DNA of 32,632 nucleotides from Muribaculaceae bacterium (GTDB lineage: Bacteria > Bacteroidota > Bacteroidia > Bacteroidales > Muribaculaceae). Both the position numbers and the translations under genes were made by a program. Below the pieces are notes generated by a model. That model ran no database searches, was not told the DNA's origin, and was given only the letters and a program-made list of their open reading frames with translations. The stretch spans positions 1 to 32,632 of the forward strand of contig JAIDUH010000079.1 of assembly GCA_029060285.1 (NCBI GenBank). Direction: 5' to 3'. This document shows positions 1 through 8,819 of the stretch, in pieces (within the stretch, counting starts at the first letter, position 1; each line of letters starts with the position of its first letter).

Positions 1-153
1 TTCTATTGGGTAGAACAAGACATGTGGATTGAGCTCCGCGTCAGCGCTCGTGCTCTCCGCACTATCAACAAAATCGGCCTCAATGCTGCCCTAAAGCGCG
101 CTGAAGCTGAAGGTAACATCGATTTCAAGAACATCCAAATTCTATCGCTCTAA
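1..153 (+). CDS. rpmB: 50S ribosomal protein L28, C-terminal part
   Basis: The window opens inside this gene; 50 codons and a TAA stop are visible. The reading frame gives ELRVSARALRTINKIGLN followed by a basic stretch, which is the conserved C-terminal part of bacterial ribosomal protein L28, a component of the large ribosomal subunit. It is followed 15 bases later by rpmG and then by a DUF4295 gene, the order usual in Bacteroidetes. The start and any promoter lie outside the window. The family call rests on both the visible sequence and this neighbourhood. Confidence 0.9.
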   Translation, partial: FYWVEQDMWIELRVSARALRTINKIGLNAALKRAEAEGNIDFKNIQILSL

Positions 154-168
154 TAGCGTTCAATAATT

Positions 169-357
169 ATGGCAAAGAAAGCAAAAGGCAATCGTGTGCA
201 AGTGATTCTTGAATGCACTGAGCACAAGGCAAGCGGAATGCCCGGTATGAGCCGTTACATTACTACCAAAAACCGCAAGAACACTCCGGGTCGTATGGAA
301 CTCAAGAAATACAACCCTATCCTTAAGAAAATGACCATCCACAAAGAAATCAAATAA
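169..357 (+). CDS. rpmG: 50S ribosomal protein L33
   Basis: This 62-residue basic protein reads [20 protein letters not shown] at the N-terminus and has the typical L33 pattern: [20 protein letters not shown], then [14 protein letters not shown] at the end. L33 is a small protein of the large ribosomal subunit. The usual zinc-binding cysteine pairs of some L33 types are absent apart from a single Cys, so this is the zinc-independent type. The ATG at 169 follows the rpmB stop by 15 bases, and the next gene starts 12 bases after its stop, consistent with one transcript. Confidence 0.95.
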   Translation: MAKKAKGNRVQVILECTEHKASGMPGMSRYITTKNRKNTPGRMELKKYNPILKKMTIHKEIK

Positions 358-369
358 GCACTCTGACCC

Positions 370-519
370 ATGGCAAAGAAAACCGTCGCGTCTCTTCAGA
401 AAGGTGAAGGACGTACTTACTCCAAAGTCATCAAAATGGAGAAATCTCCAAAGACAGGCGCTTATGTCTTCAAAGAAGAGATGGTGCCAAACGATGCAGT
501 ACAGGCTGCCCTCAAATAA
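370..519 (+). CDS. DUF4295 family small protein
   Basis: A 49-residue basic protein starts with MAKKTVASLQKGEGRTYSKV and ends in NDAVQAALK. It matches the small DUF4295 family that sits directly after rpmB and rpmG in Bacteroidetes. Its function is not established; the position and the high lysine content suggest a ribosome-associated role, but this is inference. The ATG is 12 bases after the rpmG stop. A strong terminator begins about 25 bases after the stop, so this is the last gene of the operon. In many Bacteroides relatives ftsY comes next; here it does not. Confidence 0.85.
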   Translation: MAKKTVASLQKGEGRTYSKVIKMEKSPKTGAYVFKEEMVPNDAVQAALK

Positions 520-543
520 GATTAACACAATCTTTCCATACCA

Positions 544-579
544 AAGCAGATGTCCCCTCCAGGACATCTGCTTTTTTTT
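544..579 (+). terminator. Rho-independent terminator after the ribosomal operon
   Basis: A perfect 12-base-pair stem (AAGCAGATGTCC at 544-555 with GGACATCTGCTT at 562-573) around a 6-base loop runs straight into a tract of eight T residues (572-579). This is a textbook intrinsic terminator for the rpmB-rpmG-DUF4295 transcript. A second partial copy of the right arm (ACATCTGCTT, about 639-648) lies downstream without a pairing partner. Confidence 0.93.
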
Positions 580-751
580 CATTATTGTTTTGCTCGTCAT
601 CAATCTATGATCACCCCCACGTATCCTCCACCCCTGAGACATCTGCTTATGTTATCTCTTAGCTTAATGTATTTCATAACAAAGCCCATGAGTGCAAACT
701 TCCACAAGATCGCATATTTTTAATTTTACCTAATAAAAAACATACTCACCT

Positions 752-783
752 ATTGCATTTCTTATTTTTCTTTGCTATTTTTG
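752..783 (+). promoter_or_regulatory. Bacteroidetes-type promoter for nadE
   Basis: ATTG at 752-755 and TATTTTTG at 776-783 are separated by 20 bases, matching the Bacteroidetes sigma factor pattern TTG-N19-21-TAnnTTTG. The predicted transcript would start near 790, giving a leader of about 35 bases before the nadE ATG at 824. The rest of the stretch 580-751 is AT-rich and I see no gene in it. Confidence 0.6.
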
Positions 784-823
784 TAATTGCAAATTACGCA
801 AAAATTCTGAAAACACTTATATA

Positions 824-2794
824 ATGAATAAATACGGTTATCTTAGAGTAGCTGCCGCATATCCTAAAGTGGAACTGGCGGACCCGGCTGTAAACTCTGT
901 AAGAATCTCTGACATGATAATGAGCCTTTCAAAGAAAGGGGCTCGCCTTATAGTCTTCCCTGAACTTTGCCTTACAGGTTACACCTGCGGCGATCTCTTC
1001 AACCAACCTACTCTCCTTAACTCCGCTATGCGACAGCTTGGATTCCTTCAGCAAGTCACAAAGGAATCCCATGTCACTGCCGTGGTAGGTCTTCCCGTCA
1101 GATACCGCGGCCGTCTTTACAACTGCGCCGCTGTGATACAATACGGAGAGATACTTGGCATCGTCCCCAAGTGTTATCTCCCTAACTACGATGAGTTCTA
1201 TGAAAAACGTTGGTTCTCGTCAGGTCTTAAACTCGATCTCCCGGCAGGCAAGGAATACAATATCATAGATATCGACAGCCATGCAATTCCATTCGGCATA
1301 AACTTGCTCTTCCGTATCGAAAATGCAAAATTTGGAGTGGAAATCTGCGAAGACATGTGGGTACCTAACCCTCCAAGCACTACCATGAGCGTAGCTGGAG
1401 CAGACATAATAGCAAATCTAAGCGCTACAAACGAAGTCATTAACAAACACGCGTTCCTTCTTTCGCTTATCAAAGAACGCTCTTCAAGATGCAAATGCGG
1501 ATATGTCTACGCTTCTGCCGGTGCCGGTGAATCAAGCTCCGACCTCGTTTTCTCCGGCAACGCAATAATTGCTGAAGATGGCCAAATACTGAAAAAATCT
1601 GACCGTTTCCGCCGTGTGGAGGGCTATTGCATCGCTGATATAGATGTCGAGAAACTAAGGAATACGCGTCAACGTCAGTCCAGCTTCGGACAAAACGACA
1701 TTGTGCTTCCTACTTTCGGTTCAGAAGAATTCACAGCTACTCAAGCTGAACCTGCCGACCTTATGAGGGATATCAATCCTTATCCATTTATGTCATCAGA
1801 CAAGGTGACTTTTGAAGAACAATGTGAGGAAATCATTACGATCCAAGCTTGGGGACTTGAACAGCGTCTCTTAGTCACACACTGCAAATGCCTCGTAGTA
1901 GGAATTTCCGGTGGTCTTGATTCTACTCTTGCCCTTCTCGTTGCAATCAAAGCTTTTGATAACCTCGGGCTCGACCGCAAAGGTATCATCGGCGTGACCA
2001 TGCCGGGATTCGGCACTTCTGAAAGAACTCACTCCAACGCCACCGAACTTATGGAGCGTATGGGAATCACACATATAGAAATAAACATCGCTGACGCTGT
2101 AAAGCAGCACTTCAAAGACATTGACCACGACATCAATGTCCACGATGCAACTTATGAGAACGCCCAAGCTCGCGAAAGGACCCAAATACTGATGGACCTT
2201 GCTAACAAATATGGAGGTATGGTGCTCGGGACGGGCGACTTATCAGAACTCGCTCTTGGTTGGTGCACATATAATGGCGACCATATGTCTATGTATAGCG
2301 TCAACGCCTCCGTGCCAAAGACATTAATCCGTCCGCTCGTGAGAAGGGTAGCTCAAGACTATGACGAAGACACCCGCCGTATACTCGAAGATATCGTAAG
2401 CACTCCAATCAGTCCTGAGCTCGTTCCTACCGACAATGAAGGGAATATCGCTCAAAAGACTGAGGATCTCGTAGGTCCCTACGATCTTCATGATTTCTTT
2501 ATCTATCACTTCGTTAAAGAAGGATTCCCGCCATCTAAGATTTTCACTCTCGCTTGTAAAGCGTTTGCGGAAGGTCCATATGACGATGATAGGCCGACTT
2601 TCAGCAAACAGACCATCAAGAAATGGCTCATTGTATTCTTCCGCAGGTTTTTCAATCAGCAGTTCAAGAGGTCATGCATGCCCGACGGTCCTAAAGTTGG
2701 TCCGGTTTCCTTCTCTCCACGCGGTGACTGGAGAATGCCTTCGGATGCAGTAGCAAAACTTTGGATTTCAGAAGCAGAATCTATTCAGGCATAA
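824..2794 (+). CDS. nadE: Glutamine-dependent NAD+ synthase
   Basis: This 656-residue enzyme makes NAD+ from deamido-NAD+ using ATP and ammonia released from glutamine, the last step of NAD synthesis in the cytosol. The N-terminal nitrilase-type glutaminase domain (about 1-300) shows the Glu-Lys-Cys triad: Glu47 in VFPELCLTGY, Lys116 in VPKCYLPNYDEF and Cys175 in GVEICEDMW. The C-terminal synthetase domain carries the ATP pyrophosphatase loop SGGLDST at 362-368 and the conserved LGTGDLSELALGWCTYNGDH segment. The length fits the long two-domain NadE family. A promoter lies just upstream, and tsaC starts 2 bases after the stop, so the two are probably cotranscribed. Confidence 0.97.
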   Translation: MNKYGYLRVAAAYPKVELADPAVNSVRISDMIMSLSKKGARLIVFPELCLTGYTCGDLFNQPTLLNSAMRQLGFLQQVTKESHVTAVVGLPVRYRGRLYNCAAVIQYGEILGIVPKCYLPNYDEFYEKRWFSSGLKLDLPAGKEYNIIDIDSHAIPFGINLLFRIENAKFGVEICEDMWVPNPPSTTMSVAGADIIANLSATNEVINKHAFLLSLIKERSSRCKCGYVYASAGAGESSSDLVFSGNAIIAEDGQILKKSDRFRRVEGYCIADIDVEKLRNTRQRQSSFGQNDIVLPTFGSEEFTATQAEPADLMRDINPYPFMSSDKVTFEEQCEEIITIQAWGLEQRLLVTHCKCLVVGISGGLDSTLALLVAIKAFDNLGLDRKGIIGVTMPGFGTSERTHSNATELMERMGITHIEINIADAVKQHFKDIDHDINVHDATYENAQARERTQILMDLANKYGGMVLGTGDLSELALGWCTYNGDHMSMYSVNASVPKTLIRPLVRRVAQDYDEDTRRILEDIVSTPISPELVPTDNEGNIAQKTEDLVGPYDLHDFFIYHFVKEGFPPSKIFTLACKAFAEGPYDDDRPTFSKQTIKKWLIVFFRRFFNQQFKRSCMPDGPKVGPVSFSPRGDWRMPSDAVAKLWISEAESIQA

Positions 2795-2796
2795 TT

Positions 2797-3405
2797 ATGG
2801 AAGACAACATCATAATGAAACAATCACCTGCCGAACTTCGCTATGACGAGGACGATCTCAAAGAAGCATTGAAGGTCTTGAAAGATGGTGGAATTATCCT
2901 CTATCCTACCGATACCGTGTGGGGGATTGGTTGCGATGCAAGAAATCAGGAGGCAGTAGAAAAAATCTTCAAACTCAAGGAAAGGGCAGACTCGAAGTCT
3001 ATGCTCGTGCTTGTAGGATCTGAAGGGATGCTGCAACGCACAGTAAAGAAAGTGCCGGAAATTGCTTGGCAACTTATCGACGTAGCTGTTAATCCGATGA
3101 CAATTGTCTACGATTTTCCGGTTGGAGTAGCCCCCAACCTGCTGGCAGAAGACGGGAGTCTTGGCATAAGGATCACTTCTGAAAAATTCAGCCGGACTCT
3201 TTGTGAAAGATTGAGAGGACCTATCGTCTCGACATCGGCCAACAAAAGCGGGAAACCAGCACCTCACACTTTCTCTGAGATTTCTGCTGATATTAAAAAT
3301 GGTGTTGACTATGTGGTACGCTATCGCCAGAAAGACAAGGCTTCATCCAAACCAAGCAATATAATCAAAATCACCAAAGAAAATATTGTTAAGGTCATAA
3401 GATGA
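2797..3405 (+). CDS. tsaC: L-threonylcarbamoyladenylate synthase (Sua5/YciO/YrdC family)
   Basis: The product (202 residues from the ATG at 2797) matches the YrdC/TsaC family, which makes threonylcarbamoyl-AMP from threonine, bicarbonate and ATP for the t6A37 tRNA modification. The signature LYPTDTVWGIGCDA is followed by KERADSKSMLVLV and, near the end, STSANKSGKPAP and SKPSNIIKI. It is the short form without the C-terminal Sua5 domain. An upstream in-frame TTG at 2761 lies inside nadE; the ATG 2 bases after the nadE stop is the better start, with another ATG six codons on. The stop overlaps the ATG of the next gene (ATGA), showing translational coupling. Confidence 0.93.
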   Translation: MEDNIIMKQSPAELRYDEDDLKEALKVLKDGGIILYPTDTVWGIGCDARNQEAVEKIFKLKERADSKSMLVLVGSEGMLQRTVKKVPEIAWQLIDVAVNPMTIVYDFPVGVAPNLLAEDGSLGIRITSEKFSRTLCERLRGPIVSTSANKSGKPAPHTFSEISADIKNGVDYVVRYRQKDKASSKPSNIIKITKENIVKVIR

Positions 3406-4823
3406 TAGGGAAAATGGCATCTGCGAGATTGGAGCGACTGAAGCTCGTGTTGACGGACTGGATCACCGCCAACATTTCCGTCATGCTCTTCAATCTCTAT
3501 AGATACATGGAATCATCCTGGACCCCGTTTTCCTATGAATCTGCAATAAATTACATTTTCATGCCAAAGCTATGTGTCGAGCAAGCGATAATCCCCCTTT
3601 GTCTTCTCGGTTTGTATTGGCTTTCAGGGTTCTACAACACGCCCTTTGGAAAATCTCGTTTCAACGAGTTTCTTAATACAGCCGTGATTTCGGCCATAAG
3701 CACTATCCTCATTCACCTTGCTCTATTGACCAACGATCAGATGAATGACATTGCCGCCAATGTGTTGCAGATTTTAATCATTTTCACGATCTTCTTCTCC
3801 TTGACATTCCTTGGGCGCATCATCGTCATCAATAATCAGATTAAGCATTTTAAAAGCAGAGATTGGAAATATTCTGCCGTAGTGGTGGGCAATTCCGAGA
3901 AAGCTCATGCGTTAGCATCAAAAATGCTCGACAGCAAAGCTGTGACAAGTTATTCGATTGAAGGATTTTTCAAGATTCCCGGAGAATCTGATTTTGATTC
4001 GGATGCTTTGGATCTTGATAATTTGGCGGATTTTTGCCGAGATAAAAAAATCGACCAGATAATCCTTGCCCCGGAAAAGTCTGAAGAGGAAAATGTCTTG
4101 AACCTTGTCTATAGGTTATTCCCGATTGGTAAACCTATCAAACTTTCTCCCGACATGATGAACTTTATGAATTCCTCAATAAAATTGAATGATATCTATG
4201 GCTTTCCTCTTGTTGATCTTACGCATTCAAGCATGTCGGAATCAGAAAAGAATATTAAACGCACGATCGATGTAGTGGCAAGTGCCGTCACCCTCGTTGT
4301 CTTGAGCCCTTTATTTCTTGCTCTTGCTTTAAGGGTAAAGAGTGATTCCAAAGGATCCGTTTTCTACCGGCAGGAACGTATTGGTCTCAAAGAGCGACCA
4401 TTCCAAATCATAAAGTTCCGTACCATGTATGTCAATGCTGAGGAAAACGGTCCGCAACTCAGCAGTGATGAAGACCCGAGAGTGACAAAGTCCGGGAGAT
4501 TCATGAGGAAATACAGGCTCGACGAACTTCCCCAATTCTGGAATGTATTGAAAGGCGAAATGAGCATAGTAGGTCCCAGGCCGGAAAGAAAATTCTTTAT
4601 CAATAAGATAGTTGAACGCGCTCCATATTATACCCTGCTCTATCAGGCTCGCCCCGGGATTACATCTTGGGGAATGGTTAAGTATGGTTACGCTTCAAAA
4701 ATCGAAGAAATGATTGAACGCTCCAAATACGATCTTCTCTACATTTCCAATATGTCAATACTCGTAGATTTTAAAATTATGCTCTATACAGTCTTGACAA
4801 TATTGGAAGGAAAAGGGAAATAG
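3402..4823 (+). CDS. Polyprenyl sugar-phosphate transferase (exopolysaccharide initiating, WcaJ/WbaP-like)
   Basis: This 473-residue membrane protein belongs to the polyisoprenyl-phosphate hexose-1-phosphate transferases, which move a sugar phosphate from a nucleotide sugar to undecaprenyl phosphate and start polysaccharide assembly at the inner membrane. The N-terminal third holds several hydrophobic segments (about 20-45, 65-75, 85-105, 115-140). A Rossmann-like CoA-binding_3-type region follows, from about 155 to 260. The C-terminal catalytic domain begins at NIKRTIDVVASAVTL with its membrane hairpin, then shows FYRQERIGLKERPFQIIKFR, KYRLDELPQFWNVLKGEMS and IVGPRPER. The sugar specificity cannot be read. 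It overlaps tsaC by 4 bases and may be cotranscribed with the channel gene that follows. Confidence 0.88.
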   Translation: MIGKMASARLERLKLVLTDWITANISVMLFNLYRYMESSWTPFSYESAINYIFMPKLCVEQAIIPLCLLGLYWLSGFYNTPFGKSRFNEFLNTAVISAISTILIHLALLTNDQMNDIAANVLQILIIFTIFFSLTFLGRIIVINNQIKHFKSRDWKYSAVVVGNSEKAHALASKMLDSKAVTSYSIEGFFKIPGESDFDSDALDLDNLADFCRDKKIDQIILAPEKSEEENVLNLVYRLFPIGKPIKLSPDMMNFMNSSIKLNDIYGFPLVDLTHSSMSESEKNIKRTIDVVASAVTLVVLSPLFLALALRVKSDSKGSVFYRQERIGLKERPFQIIKFRTMYVNAEENGPQLSSDEDPRVTKSGRFMRKYRLDELPQFWNVLKGEMSIVGPRPERKFFINKIVERAPYYTLLYQARPGITSWGMVKYGYASKIEEMIERSKYDLLYISNMSILVDFKIMLYTVLTILEGKGK

Positions 4824-4853
4824 CATAATGATAAACAAGATAAATTTTTAACA

Positions 4854-6653
4854 TTGGCATATAAAGAAACTCATAACAGATTCACCGAATGGTGGGCAGA
4901 AGTTGTTCAGTGGCGTGAAAGGCATATCAAGGAACGCAATTTCGTGATCATATTGGCTCTTTTTGTGGGTGTGATTTGCGGATTTGCCGCCCAACTCCTG
5001 AAGTATCTCATCCACACTATCGCACATCTTCTTACCCAGCATTTCAGTGAGACCACAGGAAACTGGCTCAACCTTGTCTATCCTGTGGTAGGCATCATTA
5101 TAGTGACATTTTTTATCCAGTATGTGGTCAAAGACAATGTAAGCCATGGAGTGACAAAGGTGCTTTACGCCATATCACGCCGTAAATCAAGGCTTAAGAA
5201 AAAACATTGCTATGCTTCACTCGTTGGGTCTGCCATCACGATCGGTTTCGGCGGTTCTGTCGGTGCCGAGGGTCCGATTGTGTATACTGGAGCTGCCATA
5301 GGCTCAAATGTAGGGCAGGCATTCCGGCTCTCCCCTCGGATACTCATGCTTCTTGTAGGATGTGGGGCTGCCGCAGGTATCGCTGGTATTTTCCGAGCCC
5401 CAATTGCCGGAATGCTTTTCACACTTGAAGTGTTGATGATAGATTTGACGGGCACCACTGTAATGCCTCTTCTTATCTCCTCCATCTCTGGAGCTACAGT
5501 TGCATATGTATTGGAAGGATATGGTGCAGAATTCTTCTTCTCGCAAAGCGAGCCATTTTTCACAAACCGTATTCCATGGACTATTCTTCTCGGTATTCTT
5601 TGCGGATTCGTCAGCCTATACTTCACAAGAGCTATGTTTATGCTCGAAAAATGGTTTGGAGGTTTCAAAAGCCGGTGGATAAAAATTTCAGTCGGCGGAA
5701 TCATACTTGCCGGACTTATTTTTGTTTTCCCTCCCTTATATGGAGAAGGTTACGAAGCGATCAACACACTCCTCGACGGTAACACTCAAGGTATTTTGGA
5801 TGGCACAATTTTCTATGGAGACAGAATTAACCCTTGGTCGATCACTCTATTTGTCGCCTGTCTGATTCTTACCAAGGTGTTTGCCACTACATCTACCAAT
5901 GCTGCCGGAGGAGTCGGAGGAACATTCGCACCCTCCTTGTTCGTTGGTGCAATGACTGGCTTCTTATTCGCATATGTCTTCAATCTGATGGATTTTGGAA
6001 TAGAACTGAGTCAAAAGAATTTCTCCCTTATGGGGATGGCTGGGGTGATGAGCGGAGTGATGCATGCCCCACTCATGGCCATCTTCCTTACGGCGGAAAT
6101 GACCGGAGGCTACAACCTGTTCTTACCTCTTTTGATTGTATCGTGCCTTTCTTACATGACCATTAAGGCATTCGAACCCTATAGCATCTACACTATGCGT
6201 CTCGCTGAAAAGGGTGACCTCATAACTCACGAAAAAGACAGGACCGTGCTGACTCTTCTAAAAATAGACAACGTAATAGAAAGAGACTTTATTGAAGTTC
6301 ATCCTGAAATGAGCCTGAAGCAGATGGTAGAAGTGATCTCGCAATGCAACCGCAATCTCTACCCTGTGACAGATTCAAACGGTATGCTGAAAGGCATCGT
6401 GCTCCTCGATGATATACGAAACATCATGTTCCGTCCTGACCTTTACCGGAAGATGCATGTAAGCCGATTCATGGCTATGCCACCGGCAAGGATTGAGGTG
6501 ACAGACAGCATGGACAAGGTGATGTCTACTTTCGATAAGACAGGGGCTTGGAATCTTCCCGTTGTTGACAACGGAAAATATGTAGGCTTCGTGTCCAAAT
6601 CAAAAATCTTCAATTCCTACCGTCGGGTTCTTAAACACTACTCCGACGATTAA
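4854..6653 (+). CDS. ClC-type chloride channel or Cl-/H+ antiporter with two CBS domains
   Basis: The protein (about 599 residues) has a ClC transport domain of many hydrophobic helices (about 30-430) followed by a pair of cytoplasmic CBS domains (about 465-590). The gating glutamate motif is GAEGP at 137-141 (Glu139), and GGTFAPSLFVGA matches the later GxFxP-type anion-site motif. The usual GSGIP serine loop is replaced by SHGVT at 97-101. The only plausible start upstream of the first helix is a TTG at 4854: no in-frame ATG exists between the upstream TAG (4821-4823) and well inside the membrane domain. It starts 30 bases after the sugar transferase gene and stops 10 bases before fmt. Whether it is a channel or an exchanger is not clear. 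Confidence 0.9.
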   Translation: MAYKETHNRFTEWWAEVVQWRERHIKERNFVIILALFVGVICGFAAQLLKYLIHTIAHLLTQHFSETTGNWLNLVYPVVGIIIVTFFIQYVVKDNVSHGVTKVLYAISRRKSRLKKKHCYASLVGSAITIGFGGSVGAEGPIVYTGAAIGSNVGQAFRLSPRILMLLVGCGAAAGIAGIFRAPIAGMLFTLEVLMIDLTGTTVMPLLISSISGATVAYVLEGYGAEFFFSQSEPFFTNRIPWTILLGILCGFVSLYFTRAMFMLEKWFGGFKSRWIKISVGGIILAGLIFVFPPLYGEGYEAINTLLDGNTQGILDGTIFYGDRINPWSITLFVACLILTKVFATTSTNAAGGVGGTFAPSLFVGAMTGFLFAYVFNLMDFGIELSQKNFSLMGMAGVMSGVMHAPLMAIFLTAEMTGGYNLFLPLLIVSCLSYMTIKAFEPYSIYTMRLAEKGDLITHEKDRTVLTLLKIDNVIERDFIEVHPEMSLKQMVEVISQCNRNLYPVTDSNGMLKGIVLLDDIRNIMFRPDLYRKMHVSRFMAMPPARIEVTDSMDKVMSTFDKTGAWNLPVVDNGKYVGFVSKSKIFNSYRRVLKHYSDD

Positions 6654-6663
6654 TTATGCCATT

Positions 6664-7614
6664 ATGGAAAAAAAAGACCTGAAAATAGTATTCTTCGGGA
6701 CTCCCGAATTTGCAGTGGAAAGTCTTGATGCCCTTATTAAGAATAACTTCAACATCGTAGGCGTAGTGACAATGCCTGATAAGATTGCCGGGCGCGGACA
6801 TAAACTGTATCAGAGCGACGTCAAGCGATACGCTGTCGATAATAATCTTCATCTCCTTCAACCTGATAAACTTAAATCAGAAGAATTCATCGAAAACCTG
6901 AGGTCGCTCAATGCCGACCTCTTCATAGTCATAGCCTTCCGGATGTTGCCGCGTGAAGTATGGCAAATGCCAAGGTTGGGCACTTTCAATCTCCACGCTT
7001 CGCTTTTGCCGAAATATCGTGGAGCAGCCCCTATCAACCGCGCTGTCATGAACGGCGATACAGAAACCGGAGTCACTACATTCTTCCTTAAGCATGAAAT
7101 CGACACAGGCGATATGATAATGCAGCGAAAAATTGAGATTCTTCCTAATGAAAATGTTGGCGACATCCACGACAAGCTGATGCATTTGGGTGCACATATG
7201 GTGGTGGAAACTGTCAATGCCATAATCGACGGGACACTGACCACGACTCCCCAACCAGAAGGAGAATTCACTCCTGCACCAAAAATCTTTAAGGAAGATT
7301 GCCAAATAGAATGGTCAAAATCAGCTACAGATGTCCATAATCATGTTCGTGGACTCAGCCCCTACCCGGCAGCTTGGACAGTAATAGTTGAAGATTCCGG
7401 ACGCCCTCTCGAATGTAAGGTTTTCACTACCAAGTTGACGGATAAAAACGTTGGAGACATTCCTATTGGTAAAATCACCATAGATGGCAAACGCCTTCTC
7501 GTCGCTGCTTCCGACAAATGGCTTGAAATCATCGAGCTGCAACCTGCCGGGAAAAAAAGAATGGCAGCCGAATCTTTCCTCCTCGGCTACCATCCTTCAC
7601 ATATTCAATTATAA
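6664..7614 (+). CDS. fmt: Methionyl-tRNA formyltransferase
   Basis: This 316-residue enzyme adds a formyl group from 10-formyl-tetrahydrofolate to initiator methionyl-tRNA. The N-terminal formyltransferase fold starts KIVFFGTPEFAVESLDALI, and the active-site motif FNLHASLLPKYRGAAPINRA is at 108-127, followed by EIDTGD. Asn109, His111 and Asp147 correspond to the Asn-His-Asp catalytic set of the family. The C-terminal OB-fold region shows VRGLSPYPAAWT. The ATG at 6664 is chosen because MEKKDLKIVFFGTPEF gives the normal N-terminus. It is the last gene of the plus-strand run and meets the aldo/keto reductase tail to tail 11 bases later. Confidence 0.96.
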   Translation: MEKKDLKIVFFGTPEFAVESLDALIKNNFNIVGVVTMPDKIAGRGHKLYQSDVKRYAVDNNLHLLQPDKLKSEEFIENLRSLNADLFIVIAFRMLPREVWQMPRLGTFNLHASLLPKYRGAAPINRAVMNGDTETGVTTFFLKHEIDTGDMIMQRKIEILPNENVGDIHDKLMHLGAHMVVETVNAIIDGTLTTTPQPEGEFTPAPKIFKEDCQIEWSKSATDVHNHVRGLSPYPAAWTVIVEDSGRPLECKVFTTKLTDKNVGDIPIGKITIDGKRLLVAASDKWLEIIELQPAGKKRMAAESFLLGYHPSHIQL

Positions 7615-7625
7615 GCGATAGGTCC

Positions 7626-8639
7626 TTATAGCTTTATTCTTGCCGCAATACCCTCAATTTGTGTGAGTTCTTCAGCAGTGAAGTCTTTCGACCTTACAGC
7701 CTGAATAGAATCTGCAAGTTGAGCGGTACTGCTGCATCCTACTATTACTGAGGTCACACCCTGATGTGCCAAAATCCAGGAAATAGCCATTTGAGCGAGA
7801 GTCTGTCCTCTTCTTTCAGCTATCTCATTAAGTTTAGCCACATTGGCTATAAGCGCATCGTCTATCTGAGATGTCTTCAAGAAATGCTGCTGCATAGCAC
7901 GCGAATCTGTTGGGATGCCCTTCAAATATCTGTTGGTCAAAATTCCTTGAGCAAGAGGGGTGAATCCAATGAAACCGCAACCATTTTCTCTTACATTCTC
8001 AAGTGTGCCATCGGTTTCTACCCTTCTGTCGATCAGATTAAGGCGATCCTGAAAGAGCAGGCAGGGAGCATCCCGCTTTCTAAGATACTCGAAAGCAAAC
8101 TTTGTTGCTTCCACAGGCCAACGTGAGATGCCAATATAGAGAGCTTTTCCTTGCCTGACAATATCGACAAGAGCTTGCAACGTCTCTTCAAGGGGAGTCT
8201 CCGGATCATACCTGTGGCTGTAAAACACATCGAAATAGTCGAGTTTTGTTCGCTTGAGACTCTGCTCAATCGAGGCCATGAGATATTTTCTGGAGCCCCA
8301 GTTTCCATAAGGTCCGGGCCACATGTCGTAGCCCGCTTTGGAAGCTATAAACATCTCGTCGCGATAAGGACGGAATGATTTGTCAAAGACATATCCAAAT
8401 GTCTCCTCGGCTGTGCCATAGCCGGGTCCATAGTTATTTGCAAGATCATAGGATGTTATGCCATTATCAAATGCAAATCTCATTATTTCCTTACTCCTCT
8501 CAAGTGGCGCCGTTTCTCCAAAATTATGCCAAAACCCTAAAGAAAGTTCTGACAGAAGTATTCCGCTCCTGCCACATCTGCGATATTCCATTCCTGCTTC
8601 ATATCGCCCTGAATTTGCTTTATAAATTTCTTCTATCAT
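7626..8639 (-). CDS. Aldo/keto reductase, YghZ-like
   Basis: A 337-residue NADPH-dependent aldo/keto reductase that closely resembles YghZ (L-glyceraldehyde 3-phosphate reductase, Kv-beta-like subgroup). The catalytic set is visible: Asp65 and Tyr70 in DLANNYGPGYGTAEE, Lys101 in SKAGYDMWPGPYG and His142 in FYSHRYDPETP. TPLAQGILTNRYL and the terminal SVIVGCSSTAQL cofactor segment also match. The N-terminus before MEYRRCGRSG aligns with the extended N-terminus of YghZ, so the first ATG (8639) is kept. It is a single gene, divergent from the Crp-type regulator and convergent with fmt. The true substrate is not known. Confidence 0.92.
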   Translation of the reverse strand: MIEEIYKANSGRYEAGMEYRRCGRSGILLSELSLGFWHNFGETAPLERSKEIMRFAFDNGITSYDLANNYGPGYGTAEETFGYVFDKSFRPYRDEMFIASKAGYDMWPGPYGNWGSRKYLMASIEQSLKRTKLDYFDVFYSHRYDPETPLEETLQALVDIVRQGKALYIGISRWPVEATKFAFEYLRKRDAPCLLFQDRLNLIDRRVETDGTLENVRENGCGFIGFTPLAQGILTNRYLKGIPTDSRAMQQHFLKTSQIDDALIANVAKLNEIAERRGQTLAQMAISWILAHQGVTSVIVGCSSTAQLADSIQAVRSKDFTAEELTQIEGIAARIKL

Positions 8640-8658
8640 AGCATACTCTTTTATTACG

Positions 8659-8666
8659 CAAATTTA
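8659..8666 (-). promoter_or_regulatory. Probable -7 box for the aldo/keto reductase
   Basis: On the minus strand this reads TAAATTTG, an exact TAnnTTTG, about 20 bases before the ATG at 8639. I could not find a good TTG at the right distance upstream, so only half of the Bacteroidetes promoter is supported. The short spacing implies a very short leader. Confidence 0.4.
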
Positions 8667-8729
8667 ATAAATTTTTCCATTAATTTTTACTTCTTTAAAA
8701 AATAATTTCATTAATTCAATTTTTTTTTG

Positions 8730-8737
8730 TAATTTTG
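8730..8737 (+). promoter_or_regulatory. Probable -7 box for the Crp-type regulator
   Basis: TAATTTTG followed by CATA is an exact TAnnTTTG and sits about 80 bases before the regulator ATG. The region before it is a T tract and no clear -33 element is seen at the usual distance. The predicted leader of about 75 bases holds no obvious structure. Confidence 0.45.
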
Positions 8738-8819
8738 CATACTCAATCGGGTAAAATTTCTATGCAGGCATTTCCTGCAACAAAGGTTATACAGGTAACG
8801 TAGAATTCACTACAGGATA

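Noticed and set aside
160-642. 160-codon minus-strand frame across rpmG and DUF4295
   Set aside because: It overlaps two conserved ribosomal-region genes and is Phe/His/Cys-rich without any family pattern.
630-655. Second copy of part of the terminator arm (ACATCTGCTT) after the ribosomal operon
   Set aside because: It has no pairing partner in place and no T-tract, so it is not a second terminator; probably a chance or relic repeat.
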